Below, one piece after another: positions 8,852 to 18,116 of a DNA stretch of 64,000 nucleotides. The stretch's first letter is position 1. Each line of letters opens with the position of its first letter. The DNA comes from Bosea sp. ANAM02 (lineage in GTDB: Bacteria; Pseudomonadota; Alphaproteobacteria; Rhizobiales; Beijerinckiaceae), in contig NZ_AP022848.1 of assembly GCF_011764485.1 (NCBI RefSeq), positions 3,934,001-3,998,000 on the forward strand, given 5' to 3'. The notes beneath the pieces were generated by a model. That model saw only the letters and a program-made list of their open reading frames with translations. It made no database searches and was not told where the DNA came from. The translations under genes were made by a program, and so were the position numbers.

Positions 8852-10342
8852 TCAGGCGCTGGCGCGGCGCAGCACGGCGCGGAAGGGCAGCCGCTCCGGG
8901 CGGTTCTCCTGCACGGCCGGCTCGGAGCCGGTGGCCGGGGCCTGCGCAACCCGATCCTGGCCTATCAGGCGGTCCACGATGCTGGCCGGCGGCCGGGCGG
9001 TTTCGACCGGCGCCGGTGCCGGCGGAGCGGCCGGCGCGGGCTCCGGCTCGGCGAAGACCTCGGGTTTGACCGGGCGCGGCGGCGAGAAGGCCTGTCCCTG
9101 CCCCATCCTGGCGCCGAGCTCGATCATGTCGGCGGCGGCGGGATTGTCCTCGACCTGATCGGCGACCAGCGTGATCGAGACGCGCGCCAGCAGGGTGGCG
9201 AGATCGCCCGGATCGATATCGCTCTGTATCCGGCCATCGAGATGCGCCTGCAGCAGCGCGGCCGGCGCCTTCACATAGCGGACGCCGCGATCGAACAGGG
9301 CGCGCGGATCGAGACGCAGGTCGACGAGTTGATCGAGCGCGAAACGCACCCCGTTCGCCGACATGGCGCCGAGCAGTCCGAGGCTGGTCGGGTCGAGTTC
9401 GCGGAAGACCGCCTGCGGCATCTCGATCACCAGATGCGCGGTATGCTCGCGGTATTTGTCGAGAATGCGCGTCAGGGTCGCCAGCGCGCGCGACGACGTC
9501 CAGGTCGCGTTGCTGAAATTGCAGGAGACGAAGATGCCGCCATCCTTCGCGCCGAGATGGCGCGCGATCGCCAGCGCCCGCGTGAGAACGAGCGCATCCA
9601 GCGTCGGCCCGAAGCCGCGCTCCTCGACGGTCTCGATGAATTCGTGCGGCAGCAGCAGCGTGTTCTCGTCCAGCCGCAGGCGCGGCAGCGCCTCGTAGCC
9701 GCAGGTCCGGCGCTGCGGCAGCGAGACGATCGGCTGCAGATGGACTTCGAGCCCGCCTTCGCTGAGCGCCTTGCCGATCAGGGCGGCGCGCTCGGCCTCC
9801 GCTTCCTCCCGCGCGGCCGCCGCAGCGGCGGCCCGTTCGGCGGCCAGCTTCTCGGCCCGCTCGCGGCGGACCGCTTCCGGATCGAGCACGACCTCGGGCA
9901 CTGGCACCGCAGGCGCGGCCGCCGGCTCAGGCAGGCGGGCGAGAACGGTCTCGTGATCGGCGAGCGTGGTCGCGACCTGATGGATGAGGTCGCCGAGCAG
10001 GCCGACCTCGGCCGTCAATTCATGGATGGCGGCGCGCGCGGGCGCAGCATCCGCGTCACGCATCGGCATCTGCTGGACGCGCTGCGACAGGGCGTCGAGG
10101 CGGATCGCGTTGGTGGCGAGCCGAACCTTGACCTCGCCGACATCCGCCATGGCCAGTTCGTGACGGGCCAGGCTGCGCCGCTCGAAGGCGCGCATCGCCA
10201 GCATGGCGCCGGCTCCCGCAGCGAGAATGCCGAGTCCCGTGCCGAGCCCGCCGGGAAGCAGGATCGCGACCGCGACGCCGGCCGCGAGGCCGGTCACGGC
10301 GCCGGCAAGAGGGTGCAGGGCTTTCAGGCGGGCAGATGCCAC
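8852..10342 (-). CDS. membrane-anchored EAL-domain protein, probably catalytically inactive
   Basis: 496 residues. Residues 10-50 contain two hydrophobic segments, followed by a coiled, Ala/Glu-rich stretch (about 150-190) and an EAL domain at about 190-440, then a Pro/Ala-rich tail. EAL itself is kept (GYEALPRL) and the NFS asparagine is present. However, the usual DDFG is LDQLVDL, the KxD lysine motif is VKAPA, and the AEGVE glutamate is Asp (VADQVE). Several metal and catalytic ligands are therefore lost, which points to a c-di-GMP receptor or protein-interaction domain and not a phosphodiesterase. Start is GTG. Confidence 0.85.
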   Translation of the reverse strand: MASARLKALHPLAGAVTGLAAGVAVAILLPGGLGTGLGILAAGAGAMLAMRAFERRSLARHELAMADVGEVKVRLATNAIRLDALSQRVQQMPMRDADAAPARAAIHELTAEVGLLGDLIHQVATTLADHETVLARLPEPAAAPAVPVPEVVLDPEAVRRERAEKLAAERAAAAAAAREEAEAERAALIGKALSEGGLEVHLQPIVSLPQRRTCGYEALPRLRLDENTLLLPHEFIETVEERGFGPTLDALVLTRALAIARHLGAKDGGIFVSCNFSNATWTSSRALATLTRILDKYREHTAHLVIEMPQAVFRELDPTSLGLLGAMSANGVRFALDQLVDLRLDPRALFDRGVRYVKAPAALLQAHLDGRIQSDIDPGDLATLLARVSITLVADQVEDNPAAADMIELGARMGQGQAFSPPRPVKPEVFAEPEPAPAAPPAPAPVETARPPASIVDRLIGQDRVAQAPATGSEPAVQENRPERLPFRAVLRRASA

Positions 10343-10492
10343 GGCAGCGCTCGCGCTAGGTGTCGGGAAAACGGGGCGAAACGAATCACGGTCTTGGACC
10401 GCAGATTAACCTTGCCGGCGTTGTTATGCGAGTGACGCGCCTCATTTCCGCCACAGCCGGAGCAAGCGCCACCCCCGGGCCTTCAGCACCGC

Positions 10493-12247
10493 CTATGGCT
10501 TGTTGAGCCCGAGCGCGCCGAGGATCCTGTCGATGACCGGCGCGGCAAATCCTCTCCGCTGCAGGAAAGCACGGGCGTCCTGTCCGAAAAACGGGGCCTT
10601 CTCGACGAGTTGGGCAATCGCCTTGGATTGCCTCTCCGGATCGTTGTCGGCAGCCGCCTTGAGCGCCTGACCGAGCAGGCTCAGGTGACTGTCGTCCGCG
10701 GCGAGCACGGCGGCATGGGTTTCCGACACCTTTCCCGCGCCGACCAGATAGGCGCCGAGGAAGGCGTAGAAATCGTAGCGCGACGGACGGGCGACGCTCA
10801 GTGAGATCGCGCGCTCCAGGAGGGGCAATCCTTCGAGCGGGCGGCCGAGCCGGACATAGAGCGCGCCGACATCGGCCATGATCTCGGGATCATAGGGATT
10901 GCGGGCCTGCGCCTCACGGCCCATCTGGACCGCTTCCTCGGTCGCGCCGCGCAGCAGCAGGACCTTCATCATCGCCTGATAGGCTCGCGCCCCGGACGGT
11001 GCCAGCCGGATCGCCGTCAGGGCTGCGGCGAGGGAGCGATCGAGCGGCGACCGCGCCGCATTCGCAGGCGGGATATCGCCCTGCGGGGTCACGGCGCCAC
11101 CGTGCTCGCCGAGCGTCATGATCGCGAGATGGGCCCAGCCCGGATAAAAGCCGGGATCCTGCTCCACCAGCTCGGCAAGGCAGAGTCGGGCGGCCTGGTG
11201 CAGTTCGGGCAGCATGGCACGGCGCGCATCGAAGGCCTTGAGGATGCAGCGCATGGCAGGAGACGCCACGGACTGGCGCGCATCGGCGGGAATGATGCCG
11301 AAGGGCTCGATCAGGCGCGTCGCCAGTCGACGGGCCATGTCGGCGAGATCGCTTTCCTGGAGCGTCGCCAGCGAGGAGCGGGTCGACGACGTCGTCCAGA
11401 CGATGCGCCCGTCCCGAACGGAGCGCAGACGGGCGAGCCCCACCGCCCCGCTGTCCAGCCCCTGGGCGTCGATCTCGATGGCATAGTCGACATCGTCTTC
11501 CAAGGCGGAACCGGGGAGCGGTGTCCTGATCGTCACGAGGTCGTCGAATCGCGCCATCGCATCGACGAGCAGTGCCGAGAAGCGCCTGAGGACTGCGGCG
11601 AGCTGGGGATCGGAAGGCGGATCGGGAGTGATGATCGCCACGCGTACCAGGAGAGGCATCGCGGCCTGCTCGCGCGCCGCCGCCGTGACTTGCTCGCCTG
11701 CTGCGGGCTTGCCTATTTCGGCCGGGCCCGTTCCACGCAAGGGCGCGAGATACCACCAGCCGAGCGCGAGAAGGCCCAGCGCCAGCGCGGCAAGGGTCAG
11801 GCCGGCCCAGCGGCGGGCGGCTCGTCTATCCGGCTCCTGCGCTTCGTCCGCCCCTTCGGGAGGCGGACGGCTCCCCTCCCCCCCGAACCAGGTGAAGACC
11901 GGGACATAGCCACCGACCGGCATCGATATCTGCACGGGATCGCCGCGGCCGTCCCCGGCATAATATTGCGCCAGCGCCCGCCTGAGCCGACCGGCCTCGA
12001 CGCGAACGATCGGATCGAGCTGGGGATTGAAGTCGGCGGAGCGACCGAGGCCCTCCACCGCGATCGTATAGCCTTTCAGCTCGGCCGCACGTCCCTCGAC
12101 CGTGCGTTCGACAACGAAGCTGAGGAAGGCCGAAAGCTGGGGTGCGGCGCGAAACGCATCCGAGACAAGGACGCGATCGAGACCCGCGCGAATAATCGCC
12201 GCGGCTCGGACGTCCAGACGTCCAGGATCATCAGCGCCTTCCACCAT
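10493..12247 (-). CDS. membrane protein with N-terminal winged-helix-like domain and C-terminal TPRs
   Basis: 584 residues. Residues 20-118 match a rhizobial family that I know from its pattern (LKGYTIAVEGLGR, NPQLDPIVRVEAGRLRRAL, GGYVPVF); it resembles the DNA-binding domain of membrane regulators. One transmembrane helix spans about 147-167. A beta/alpha region (200-310) and TPR-like helices (about 330-560) follow, presumably on the far side of the membrane. This is the layout of CadC/ToxR-type one-component regulators, but DNA binding is inferred. It stands alone, facing the divergent transaminase gene 179 bases away. Confidence 0.7.
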   Translation of the reverse strand: MVEGADDPGRLDVRAAAIIRAGLDRVLVSDAFRAAPQLSAFLSFVVERTVEGRAAELKGYTIAVEGLGRSADFNPQLDPIVRVEAGRLRRALAQYYAGDGRGDPVQISMPVGGYVPVFTWFGGEGSRPPPEGADEAQEPDRRAARRWAGLTLAALALGLLALGWWYLAPLRGTGPAEIGKPAAGEQVTAAAREQAAMPLLVRVAIITPDPPSDPQLAAVLRRFSALLVDAMARFDDLVTIRTPLPGSALEDDVDYAIEIDAQGLDSGAVGLARLRSVRDGRIVWTTSSTRSSLATLQESDLADMARRLATRLIEPFGIIPADARQSVASPAMRCILKAFDARRAMLPELHQAARLCLAELVEQDPGFYPGWAHLAIMTLGEHGGAVTPQGDIPPANAARSPLDRSLAAALTAIRLAPSGARAYQAMMKVLLLRGATEEAVQMGREAQARNPYDPEIMADVGALYVRLGRPLEGLPLLERAISLSVARPSRYDFYAFLGAYLVGAGKVSETHAAVLAADDSHLSLLGQALKAAADNDPERQSKAIAQLVEKAPFFGQDARAFLQRRGFAAPVIDRILGALGLNKP

Positions 12248-12426
12248 CGGGGTCCGTTCAGGTTGCGCCCCTTCTGGGGAGTTTACGCCATTGGCGACCT
12301 AACGTCACCCACAGCCGGCTTGAAGCCGCCATCCGCAGGACGCAGCCTTGACGCGCCATGATGGCGATTTACAGGCCGCTGGCTCCTGCTAGCTTTAACC
12401 AAGGTTAATCCACAGGGGCCTTTCGA

Positions 12427-13767
12427 ATGACGTCCACCTCCTCCGCCATCGCTACGCCGAACGACCTCGAAGCCTACTGGATGCCGTTCACGGCCAACCG
12501 GTCGTTCAAGAAGAACCCGCGGATGGTCGCGCGCGCCGAGGGGATGTTCTACTACACGCCCGACAACAAGCCGGTCATGGACGGCACCGCCGGCCTGTGG
12601 TGCTGCAATGCCGGCCATGCCCGCGAGCCGATCATCCAGGCGATCCAGGCCCAGGCCCGCTACCTCGACTACGCTCCCTCCTTCCAGTACGGCCACCCGA
12701 AGGTCTTCGCCGCAGCCGCCCGCATCGCGGCGCTTGCACCCGGCGATCTCGACCACGTCTTCTTCGCCGGCTCCGGCTCGGAAGCCGGCGATTCGGCACT
12801 CAAGATCGCGCTGGCCTACTGGAACGTCACCGGCAAGGCCGCCAAGACCCGTCTGATCGGCCGCGAGCGCGGCTATCACGGCGTCGGCTTCGGCGGCATC
12901 TCGGTCGGCGGCATGTCGAACAACCGCAAGTTCTTCGGTTCGCTGCTCACCGGCGTCGACCATCTCGCCCATACCTATGACCGCGAGAAGCAGGCCTTCA
13001 GCAAGGGCGAGCCGGAATACGGCGCGCATTTCGCCGACGACCTGGAGCGCATCGTCGCGCTGCACGACGCCTCGACCATCGCCGCGGTGATCGTCGAGCC
13101 GATGGCGGGCTCGACCGGCGCGCTGCCGCCGCCGAAGGGCTATCTCAAGCGCCTGCGCGAGATCTGCGACAAGCACGGCATCCTCTTGATCTTCGACGAG
13201 GTCATCACCGGCTTCGGGCGGCTGGGCTTCGCCTTCGCGGCCGAGCGCTACGGCGTGATCCCGGACATGATCACCTTCGCCAAGGGCGTGACCTCCGGCA
13301 CCGTGCCGATGGGCGGCGTGATCGTGCGCAAGCATATCTATGACGCCTTCATGGGCGGCCCGGACAACGTCATCGAGCTGTTCCACGGCTACACCTATTC
13401 GGGCCACCCGCTGGCTGCCGCCGCGGCGCTCGCCTCGCTCGACATCTATCGCGAGGAAGGCCTGTTCGAGCGCGCCCGCGCCATGGAAGGCGCCTGGGCC
13501 GATGCCGTGATGAGCCTGAAGGGCGAGCCGAACGTCGTCGACATCCGCACGCTCGGCATGGTCGGCGCCGTCGATCTCGCTCCGCGCGCGGAAGGCCCGG
13601 GCAAGCGCGGCTACGAGGTGATCGAGCGCGCCTTCCACGAGGAAGGGCTGATGATCCGCACCGCCGCCGACACGATCGCCTTCTCGCCGCCGCTGATCAT
13701 CACGGAATCGCAGGTCGACGAGCTGATCGGCAAGCTGCGCCGGGTGATCCGGTCGGTGGCGCACTGA
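12427..13767 (+). CDS. omega-amino acid--pyruvate transaminase (class III, PLP)
   Basis: 446 residues. Class III aminotransferase with PLP lysine K286 (ITFAKGVTSG), D258 in FDEVITGFGR, and GSGSEAGDSALK for the phosphate site. Closest in pattern to beta-alanine/omega-amino acid--pyruvate aminotransferases (MDGTAGLWCCNAGH, LFHGYTYSGHP). It moves an omega-amino group to pyruvate, giving alanine and an aldehyde such as malonate semialdehyde. The start has AGGGG about nine bases upstream. No malonate-semialdehyde dehydrogenase adjoins it; an aldehyde dehydrogenase lies 42 kb away. Confidence 0.92.
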   Translation: MTSTSSAIATPNDLEAYWMPFTANRSFKKNPRMVARAEGMFYYTPDNKPVMDGTAGLWCCNAGHAREPIIQAIQAQARYLDYAPSFQYGHPKVFAAAARIAALAPGDLDHVFFAGSGSEAGDSALKIALAYWNVTGKAAKTRLIGRERGYHGVGFGGISVGGMSNNRKFFGSLLTGVDHLAHTYDREKQAFSKGEPEYGAHFADDLERIVALHDASTIAAVIVEPMAGSTGALPPPKGYLKRLREICDKHGILLIFDEVITGFGRLGFAFAAERYGVIPDMITFAKGVTSGTVPMGGVIVRKHIYDAFMGGPDNVIELFHGYTYSGHPLAAAAALASLDIYREEGLFERARAMEGAWADAVMSLKGEPNVVDIRTLGMVGAVDLAPRAEGPGKRGYEVIERAFHEEGLMIRTAADTIAFSPPLIITESQVDELIGKLRRVIRSVAH

Positions 13768-13787
13768 GAGGCGAGCGCGAACGCGTC

Positions 13788-13881
13788 GTCATGGTCGGGC
13801 TCGTCCCGACCATCCACGTCTTCGCTGGTTGCAGGTCGTGGCCAAGACATGGATGCTCGCCACAAGGGCGAGCATGATGCG
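13788..13881. repeat. intergenic palindromic repeat, 'gtcat-hairpin' type
   Basis: Two hairpins in tandem, the first built on ATGGTCGGGC/GTCCCGACCAT and the second on ATGCTCGCC/GGGCGAGCAT, bordered by gtcat at the left and a degenerate atga at the right. Related elements occur at 18028, 28106, 29414, 40999 and 44013. It fills the gap between two convergent genes. Confidence 0.75.
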
Positions 13882-13901
13882 TGGCAGCCGAGATATCCGA
13901 G

Positions 13902-14396
13902 CTACCCCCGCTGCAATTTATTGTAGCGCACGATCAGCCTGTCGCGCTTCAAGCGTGAGAGGCGATCGATCCAGAAGACGCCGTCGAGCTGATCGATCTC
14001 GTGCTGGTGGCAGACAGCCAGCAGGCCGCTCGCCTCCTCGACATGCTCTGCGCCGTCGAGATCGCGATAGCGCACGCGGACATGGGCGTGGCGCTCCAGT
14101 TCGGCGGTGACGCCCGGCATCGAGACGCTGCCCTCGACATGGCGGACAGTGTCGCGCGAGACGGAGTCCAGCAGAGGGTTTACATAGGTCCGGACATCGC
14201 CCGGCGTCAGTTCCAGCACGACCAGCCTGGTAAGGACACCGATATGCGGCGAGGTGATGCCGATCCCGGGCGCCTCCCGCATGGTGTCGAGCAGATCGGC
14301 GGCAAGTTCGCGCAGATCGGCATCGAAGCGCGTGACGGGGGCAGCCGCCACGCGCAGACGTGGATCGGGGAAGCGCAGGATCGGCCGGATGGCCAT
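13902..14396 (-). CDS. peptide deformylase-like protein with altered metal ligands
   Basis: 164 residues, collinear with E. coli peptide deformylase so that the motif numbers coincide. All three motifs deviate: motif 1 is GIGITSPH (44-51; the usual Gln is His), motif 2 is EGSVS with S90 in place of the metal-binding Cys, and motif 3 is QHEIDQ, keeping H132 and E133 but with Q136 in place of the second His. Normal removal of the formyl group from N-terminal Met is therefore doubtful. It is the last gene of the beta-oxidation operon, 14 bases after the hydratase/dehydrogenase gene, with its GAAGAGG site overlapping that gene's stop codon. A true def gene is expected elsewhere. Confidence 0.85.
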   Translation of the reverse strand: MAIRPILRFPDPRLRVAAAPVTRFDADLRELAADLLDTMREAPGIGITSPHIGVLTRLVVLELTPGDVRTYVNPLLDSVSRDTVRHVEGSVSMPGVTAELERHAHVRVRYRDLDGAEHVEEASGLLAVCHQHEIDQLDGVFWIDRLSRLKRDRLIVRYNKLQRG

Positions 14397-14410
14397 GGCG
14401 AGCGGCCTCT

Positions 14411-16615
14411 TCAGGCCGCCGCCTTCTTCTCCGCCGTGCCGTAGAAGCTCTCGCCGGTCTTGGCCATGCGCTTCAGCAGGCGGTTCGGCTTGAAGCGCTC
14501 GCCATGGGCCTTGGCCAGCTTCTCGCAGAGCTTCACGAAGGCAGCCGCGCCCATGTTGTCGATATAGGAGAGCGTGCCGCCCGAGTAAGGCGCGAAGCCA
14601 AAGCCGATGATCGAGCCGACATCGGCCTCGCGCGGATCGGTGACGACGCCTTCCTCATAGGTCTTGGCGGCTTCCAGTACCTGCGTGACCAGGAGGCGGT
14701 GCTTCAGCTCCTCCATGTCGACGCTCTCAGGGTCCAGGCGCTTGCCGACGAGATCGGCGAGGCCCGGCCAGAGCCGCTTCGGCCCGGGTTCCGGATAATC
14801 GTAGAAGCCCTTCTTGTTCTTGCGGCCGAGGCGGCCATGCTTCTCGACCATGTCGGCGAGCAGCTTCTCCTGCGCCGGATCGACGGCGCCGTCGCCGAGC
14901 TGCGCCTTGGTCGCCTTCAGCACCTTGTAGGCGAGATCAACCGCGACCTCGTCATTGAGCGAGAGCGGGCCGACCGGCATGCCGGCCTGCTTGCCGGCGG
15001 CCTCGATCATCGCCGGCGGCACGCCTTCCATCAGCATCAGATGGCCTTCGCGGATATAGTTGCCGACGCAGCGATTGGCGTAGAAGCCGCGGGTATCGTT
15101 GACGACGATCGGCGTCTTCTTGATGGCGCGGACGAAGTCCAGCGCCATGGCAAGCGCCTTCTTGCCGGTCTTCCTGGCCATGATGACCTCGACCAGCAGC
15201 ATCTTCTCGACCGGCGAGAAGAAATGGATGCCGATGAAGTTCTTCGGGCGCTGGCTGGTCTCGGCGAGGCCGGTGATCGGCAGCGTCGAGGTGTTGGAGC
15301 CGAAGATCGTACGCGGGCCGACGACGGCCTCGACCTTGGCGATGACCTCGGCCTTGACCTTCGGGTCCTCGAACACGGCCTCGACGATCAGGTCACAGCC
15401 CTTGAGATCGGCATAATCGGCCGAGGCCTTGATGCGGCCGAGCAGCGCGTCGCGATCGGCGGTCTTGGCGCGGCCCTTCATGATCTGGTCGGAGACCAGC
15501 TTGTGCGAATAGGCCTTGCCCTTCTCGGCGGCCTCGATGTCCTTGTCGACCAGTACGACCTCGAGGCCGGCATTGGCCGTGACATAGGCGATGCCGGCGC
15601 CCATGAAGCCCGCGCCGATGACGCCGACCTTCTTGAGCTTGGACGGCGGCACATCGGCCGGGCGGCGGGCGCCCTTGTTCAGCTCCTGCATCGAGACGAA
15701 GAGCGAGCGGATCATCGAGGCCGCCTCCTTCGTCCGCAGGATCTTGGCAAAGTAGCGGCTCTCGACCTTGAGGCCGAGATCTATCGGGAGCTGGAGACCC
15801 TCATAGACTGCCGAGAGGATGGCGCGGGCGGCCGGATAGTTGTCGTTGGTCTCGCGGCGATAGATCGCGTTTGCCGGCGGCCAGATCTGCATGCCGGCCG
15901 GCGAATGCACCTTGTTGGAGGGCAGCTTGAAGCCCTTCTGGTCCCAGGGCTGCGTCGCCTGCGGATTGGCCTTGAGCCAGTCCTTGGCGTTCTGAACGAT
16001 GTCGGCGCGCGGGGCGACGGCATGGACGAGGCCGGAATTGCGCGCCGGCAGCGCCTTCACCTGCTCGCCCTTGAACATCATCTGGAGCGCGTCGCCGGTC
16101 TGCATCAGGCGCGCGACGCGCTGGGTGCCGCCGGCGCCCGGGAAGAGCCCGACCTTGATCTCGGGCAGGCCGACGCGGGTCGAGGCATCGTCCGAGACGA
16201 CGCGGTACTGGCAGGACAGCGAGAGCTCGAAGGCGCCGCCGAGGCAGACGCCGTGGATCGCGGCGGCGAAGGGTTTCCCGCAGGTCTCGAGCTTGCGATA
16301 GAGCAGCGAGAGCTTGCGGCTCTCGTCGAAGAAGCTCTGCATCGCGACCGCCTCGCCCTTCTCCCTGGCGAGCTTCACGTAGAGATCGCGCAGGCCCTGG
16401 AGCATGGTGAGGTCGGCGCCGCCGGAGAAGCTCTCCTTGCCGGAGGTGATGACGCAGCCCTTGATGGCCTCGTCGGCGGCGACCTTGTCGACGATCTGGT
16501 TGAGCTCTTCCATCACCTCGGGGGTGATGACGTTCATCGAGCGGCCCGGCATGTCCCAGGTCGCCACGGCGATGCCGTCGGTGTCGGTCTCGAAGCGGAA
16601 ATTGGTGAGGTTCAT
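14411..16615 (-). CDS. fadJ: enoyl-CoA hydratase / 3-hydroxyacyl-CoA dehydrogenase fusion
   Basis: 734 residues. The N-terminal crotonase domain (about 1-200) has both catalytic glutamates, E130 (GGAFEL) and E152 (GLPEIKVGLFPG). The Rossmann domain starts at GVIGAGFMGAG (329-339) and the dehydrogenase dyad is H464 (IHFFSP) and E476. Two C-terminal 3HCDH domains follow. It catalyses hydration of enoyl-CoA and NAD-dependent oxidation of the (S)-3-hydroxyacyl-CoA in fatty-acid beta-oxidation. GGAGGG precedes the ATG. The gene is third in the operon after the acyl-CoA dehydrogenase and thiolase; a palindromic repeat fills the 155-base gap to the thiolase gene. Confidence 0.95.
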   Translation of the reverse strand: MNLTNFRFETDTDGIAVATWDMPGRSMNVITPEVMEELNQIVDKVAADEAIKGCVITSGKESFSGGADLTMLQGLRDLYVKLAREKGEAVAMQSFFDESRKLSLLYRKLETCGKPFAAAIHGVCLGGAFELSLSCQYRVVSDDASTRVGLPEIKVGLFPGAGGTQRVARLMQTGDALQMMFKGEQVKALPARNSGLVHAVAPRADIVQNAKDWLKANPQATQPWDQKGFKLPSNKVHSPAGMQIWPPANAIYRRETNDNYPAARAILSAVYEGLQLPIDLGLKVESRYFAKILRTKEAASMIRSLFVSMQELNKGARRPADVPPSKLKKVGVIGAGFMGAGIAYVTANAGLEVVLVDKDIEAAEKGKAYSHKLVSDQIMKGRAKTADRDALLGRIKASADYADLKGCDLIVEAVFEDPKVKAEVIAKVEAVVGPRTIFGSNTSTLPITGLAETSQRPKNFIGIHFFSPVEKMLLVEVIMARKTGKKALAMALDFVRAIKKTPIVVNDTRGFYANRCVGNYIREGHLMLMEGVPPAMIEAAGKQAGMPVGPLSLNDEVAVDLAYKVLKATKAQLGDGAVDPAQEKLLADMVEKHGRLGRKNKKGFYDYPEPGPKRLWPGLADLVGKRLDPESVDMEELKHRLLVTQVLEAAKTYEEGVVTDPREADVGSIIGFGFAPYSGGTLSYIDNMGAAAFVKLCEKLAKAHGERFKPNRLLKRMAKTGESFYGTAEKKAAA

Positions 16616-16639
16616 GGACGGTCCCTCCGGTGGGTCGGG

Positions 16640-16766
16640 TCATCCCGGACGCCGCATCGCGGCGATCCGGGATCGTCATCAGGAAAGGCGGTGCTGGGAG
16701 CTAACTCGTCATGCGGTCCCGTGTCTGCGCAGCAGCGTTTTCACGCTGCGGCGCGCACGGGATGAC
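16640..16766. repeat. compound palindromic repeat inside the beta-oxidation operon
   Basis: The left hairpin (16641-16673) is built on ATCCCGGACGCCGC. The right hairpin (about 16707-16766) is built on GTCCCGTGTCTGCGCAGC and GCTGCGGCGCGCACGGGAT and ends in GATGAC. The right half is the same family as 20090-20221, 34372-34422 and 36854-36980. Confidence 0.75.
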
Positions 16767-16770
16767 AGCG

Positions 16771-17979
16771 CTAGACCCGCTCGATGATGGTGGCGACGCC
16801 CATGCCGACGGCGACGCAGAGCGTCACCAGCGCGGTCTGCTTGTCCTGACGCTCCAGCTCGTCGAGCACGGTGCCGAGCACCATCGCGCCGGTCGCGCCG
16901 AGCGGATGGCCCATGGCGATGGCACCACCATTGACGTTCAGGACGGCGTCGTCGATGTCGAGCGCCTGCTGGTAGCGCAGCACGACCGAGGAGAAGGCCT
17001 CGTTCAGCTCGAACAGGTCGATATCCCCTACGGACATGCCGGCCTTCTTCAGCACGCGCTCGGTGACGTCGACCGGGCCGGTCAGCATCAGCGCGAGATC
17101 GGAGCCGACTGTGGCGAAGGCCTTGATGCGGGCGCGCGGCTTCAGGCCCGCAGCCTTGCCGGCCTTCTTCGAGCCGACGAGCACGGCAGCCGCACCGTCG
17201 ACGATGCCCGACGAGTTGCCGGCATGATGGACGTGGTTGACGAACTCGACATCGGGATGCGCCGCGGTCGCGACCGCATCGAAGCCGCCCATCTCGCCCA
17301 TCTGGACGAAGGAGGGCTTCAGCGCGGCCAGAGTCTGCATGTCGGTGCCCGGCCGGATCGTCTCGTCGCGGTCGAGGATGACGAGGCCGTTGACGTCGGT
17401 GACGGGGATCACCGAGCGCTTGAAGCGGCCTTCGGCCCAGGCCTTGGCGGCGCGCTGGTGCGAGCGTACGGCGAAGGCGTCGACATCGTCGCGCGAGAAA
17501 CCGTATTTGGTCGCGATCAGGTCGGCCGAGACGCCCTGCGGCATGAAATAGGTGTCGATGGCGACTGATGGATCGACCGCGATGCCGAAGCCCGAGGCGC
17601 CCATGCCGACGCGCGACATCGACTCGACGCCGCCGCCGATCGCCATCTCCTTCTGGCCGGACATGACCTGAGCCGCGGCGAGGTTCACCGCGTCGAGGCC
17701 CGAGGCGCAGAAGCGGTTGATCTGCACGCCCGGCACCTCCTTGCCGTAGCCGGCCTTGAGCGCGACGGTGCGGGCGATATCGGCGCCGGCCTCGCCGACC
17801 GGATCGACGCAGCCCATCACCACGTCCTCGACCAGCAGCGGATCGAGATCGTTGCGGTCCTTGATCGCGCGCAGGGCCTGGGTGCCGAGCTCGATCGCGG
17901 TGACTTCGTGGAGAGAGCCGTCGGCCTTGCCCTTGCCGCGCGGGGTGCGGACGTGGTCGTAGATGAATGCGTCTGCCAT
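16771..17979 (-). CDS. fadA: acetyl-CoA C-acyltransferase (thiolase)
   Basis: 402 residues. Thiolase catalytic residues are present: nucleophile C91 ([10 protein letters not shown]), H358 ([11 protein letters not shown]) and C388 (TLCVAVGMG). It cleaves 3-ketoacyl-CoA to acetyl-CoA and a shortened acyl-CoA, the last step of beta-oxidation, and is the usual partner of the following hydratase/dehydrogenase. GGGAGG precedes the ATG. It is second in the operon; a repeat lies in the 137-base gap after the acyl-CoA dehydrogenase gene. Confidence 0.95.
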   Translation of the reverse strand: MADAFIYDHVRTPRGKGKADGSLHEVTAIELGTQALRAIKDRNDLDPLLVEDVVMGCVDPVGEAGADIARTVALKAGYGKEVPGVQINRFCASGLDAVNLAAAQVMSGQKEMAIGGGVESMSRVGMGASGFGIAVDPSVAIDTYFMPQGVSADLIATKYGFSRDDVDAFAVRSHQRAAKAWAEGRFKRSVIPVTDVNGLVILDRDETIRPGTDMQTLAALKPSFVQMGEMGGFDAVATAAHPDVEFVNHVHHAGNSSGIVDGAAAVLVGSKKAGKAAGLKPRARIKAFATVGSDLALMLTGPVDVTERVLKKAGMSVGDIDLFELNEAFSSVVLRYQQALDIDDAVLNVNGGAIAMGHPLGATGAMVLGTVLDELERQDKQTALVTLCVAVGMGVATIIERV

Positions 17980-18027
17980 TTGGTGGCCTCCCGGGGCGCC
18001 GTCGGGCGGCGCGTTCTGGTGCCGGAC

Positions 18028-18106
18028 GTCATGGTCGGGCTTGACCCGACCATCTCGTCATCCAGCGCGTTCTGCAAGAGATGCCCGGGTCAAGCCCGGG
18101 CATGAC
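18028..18106. repeat. intergenic palindromic repeat, 'gtcat-hairpin' type
   Basis: Two hairpins, one on GGTCGGGCTTGACCCGACC and one on GCCCGGGTCAAGCCCGGGC, bordered by gtcat and atgac. It lies between the acyl-CoA dehydrogenase and thiolase genes of one operon, so it would be in their mRNA. Confidence 0.8.
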
Positions 18107-18116
18107 GATGTTGTCG

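Noticed and set aside
14360..16765. An 801-codon open frame on the plus strand opposite the hydratase/dehydrogenase gene
   Set aside because: It is antisense to a gene with complete catalytic motifs, shows no domain, has the Asp/Gly/Ala/Leu/Arg-rich composition of high-GC shadow frames, and lacks a ribosome binding site.
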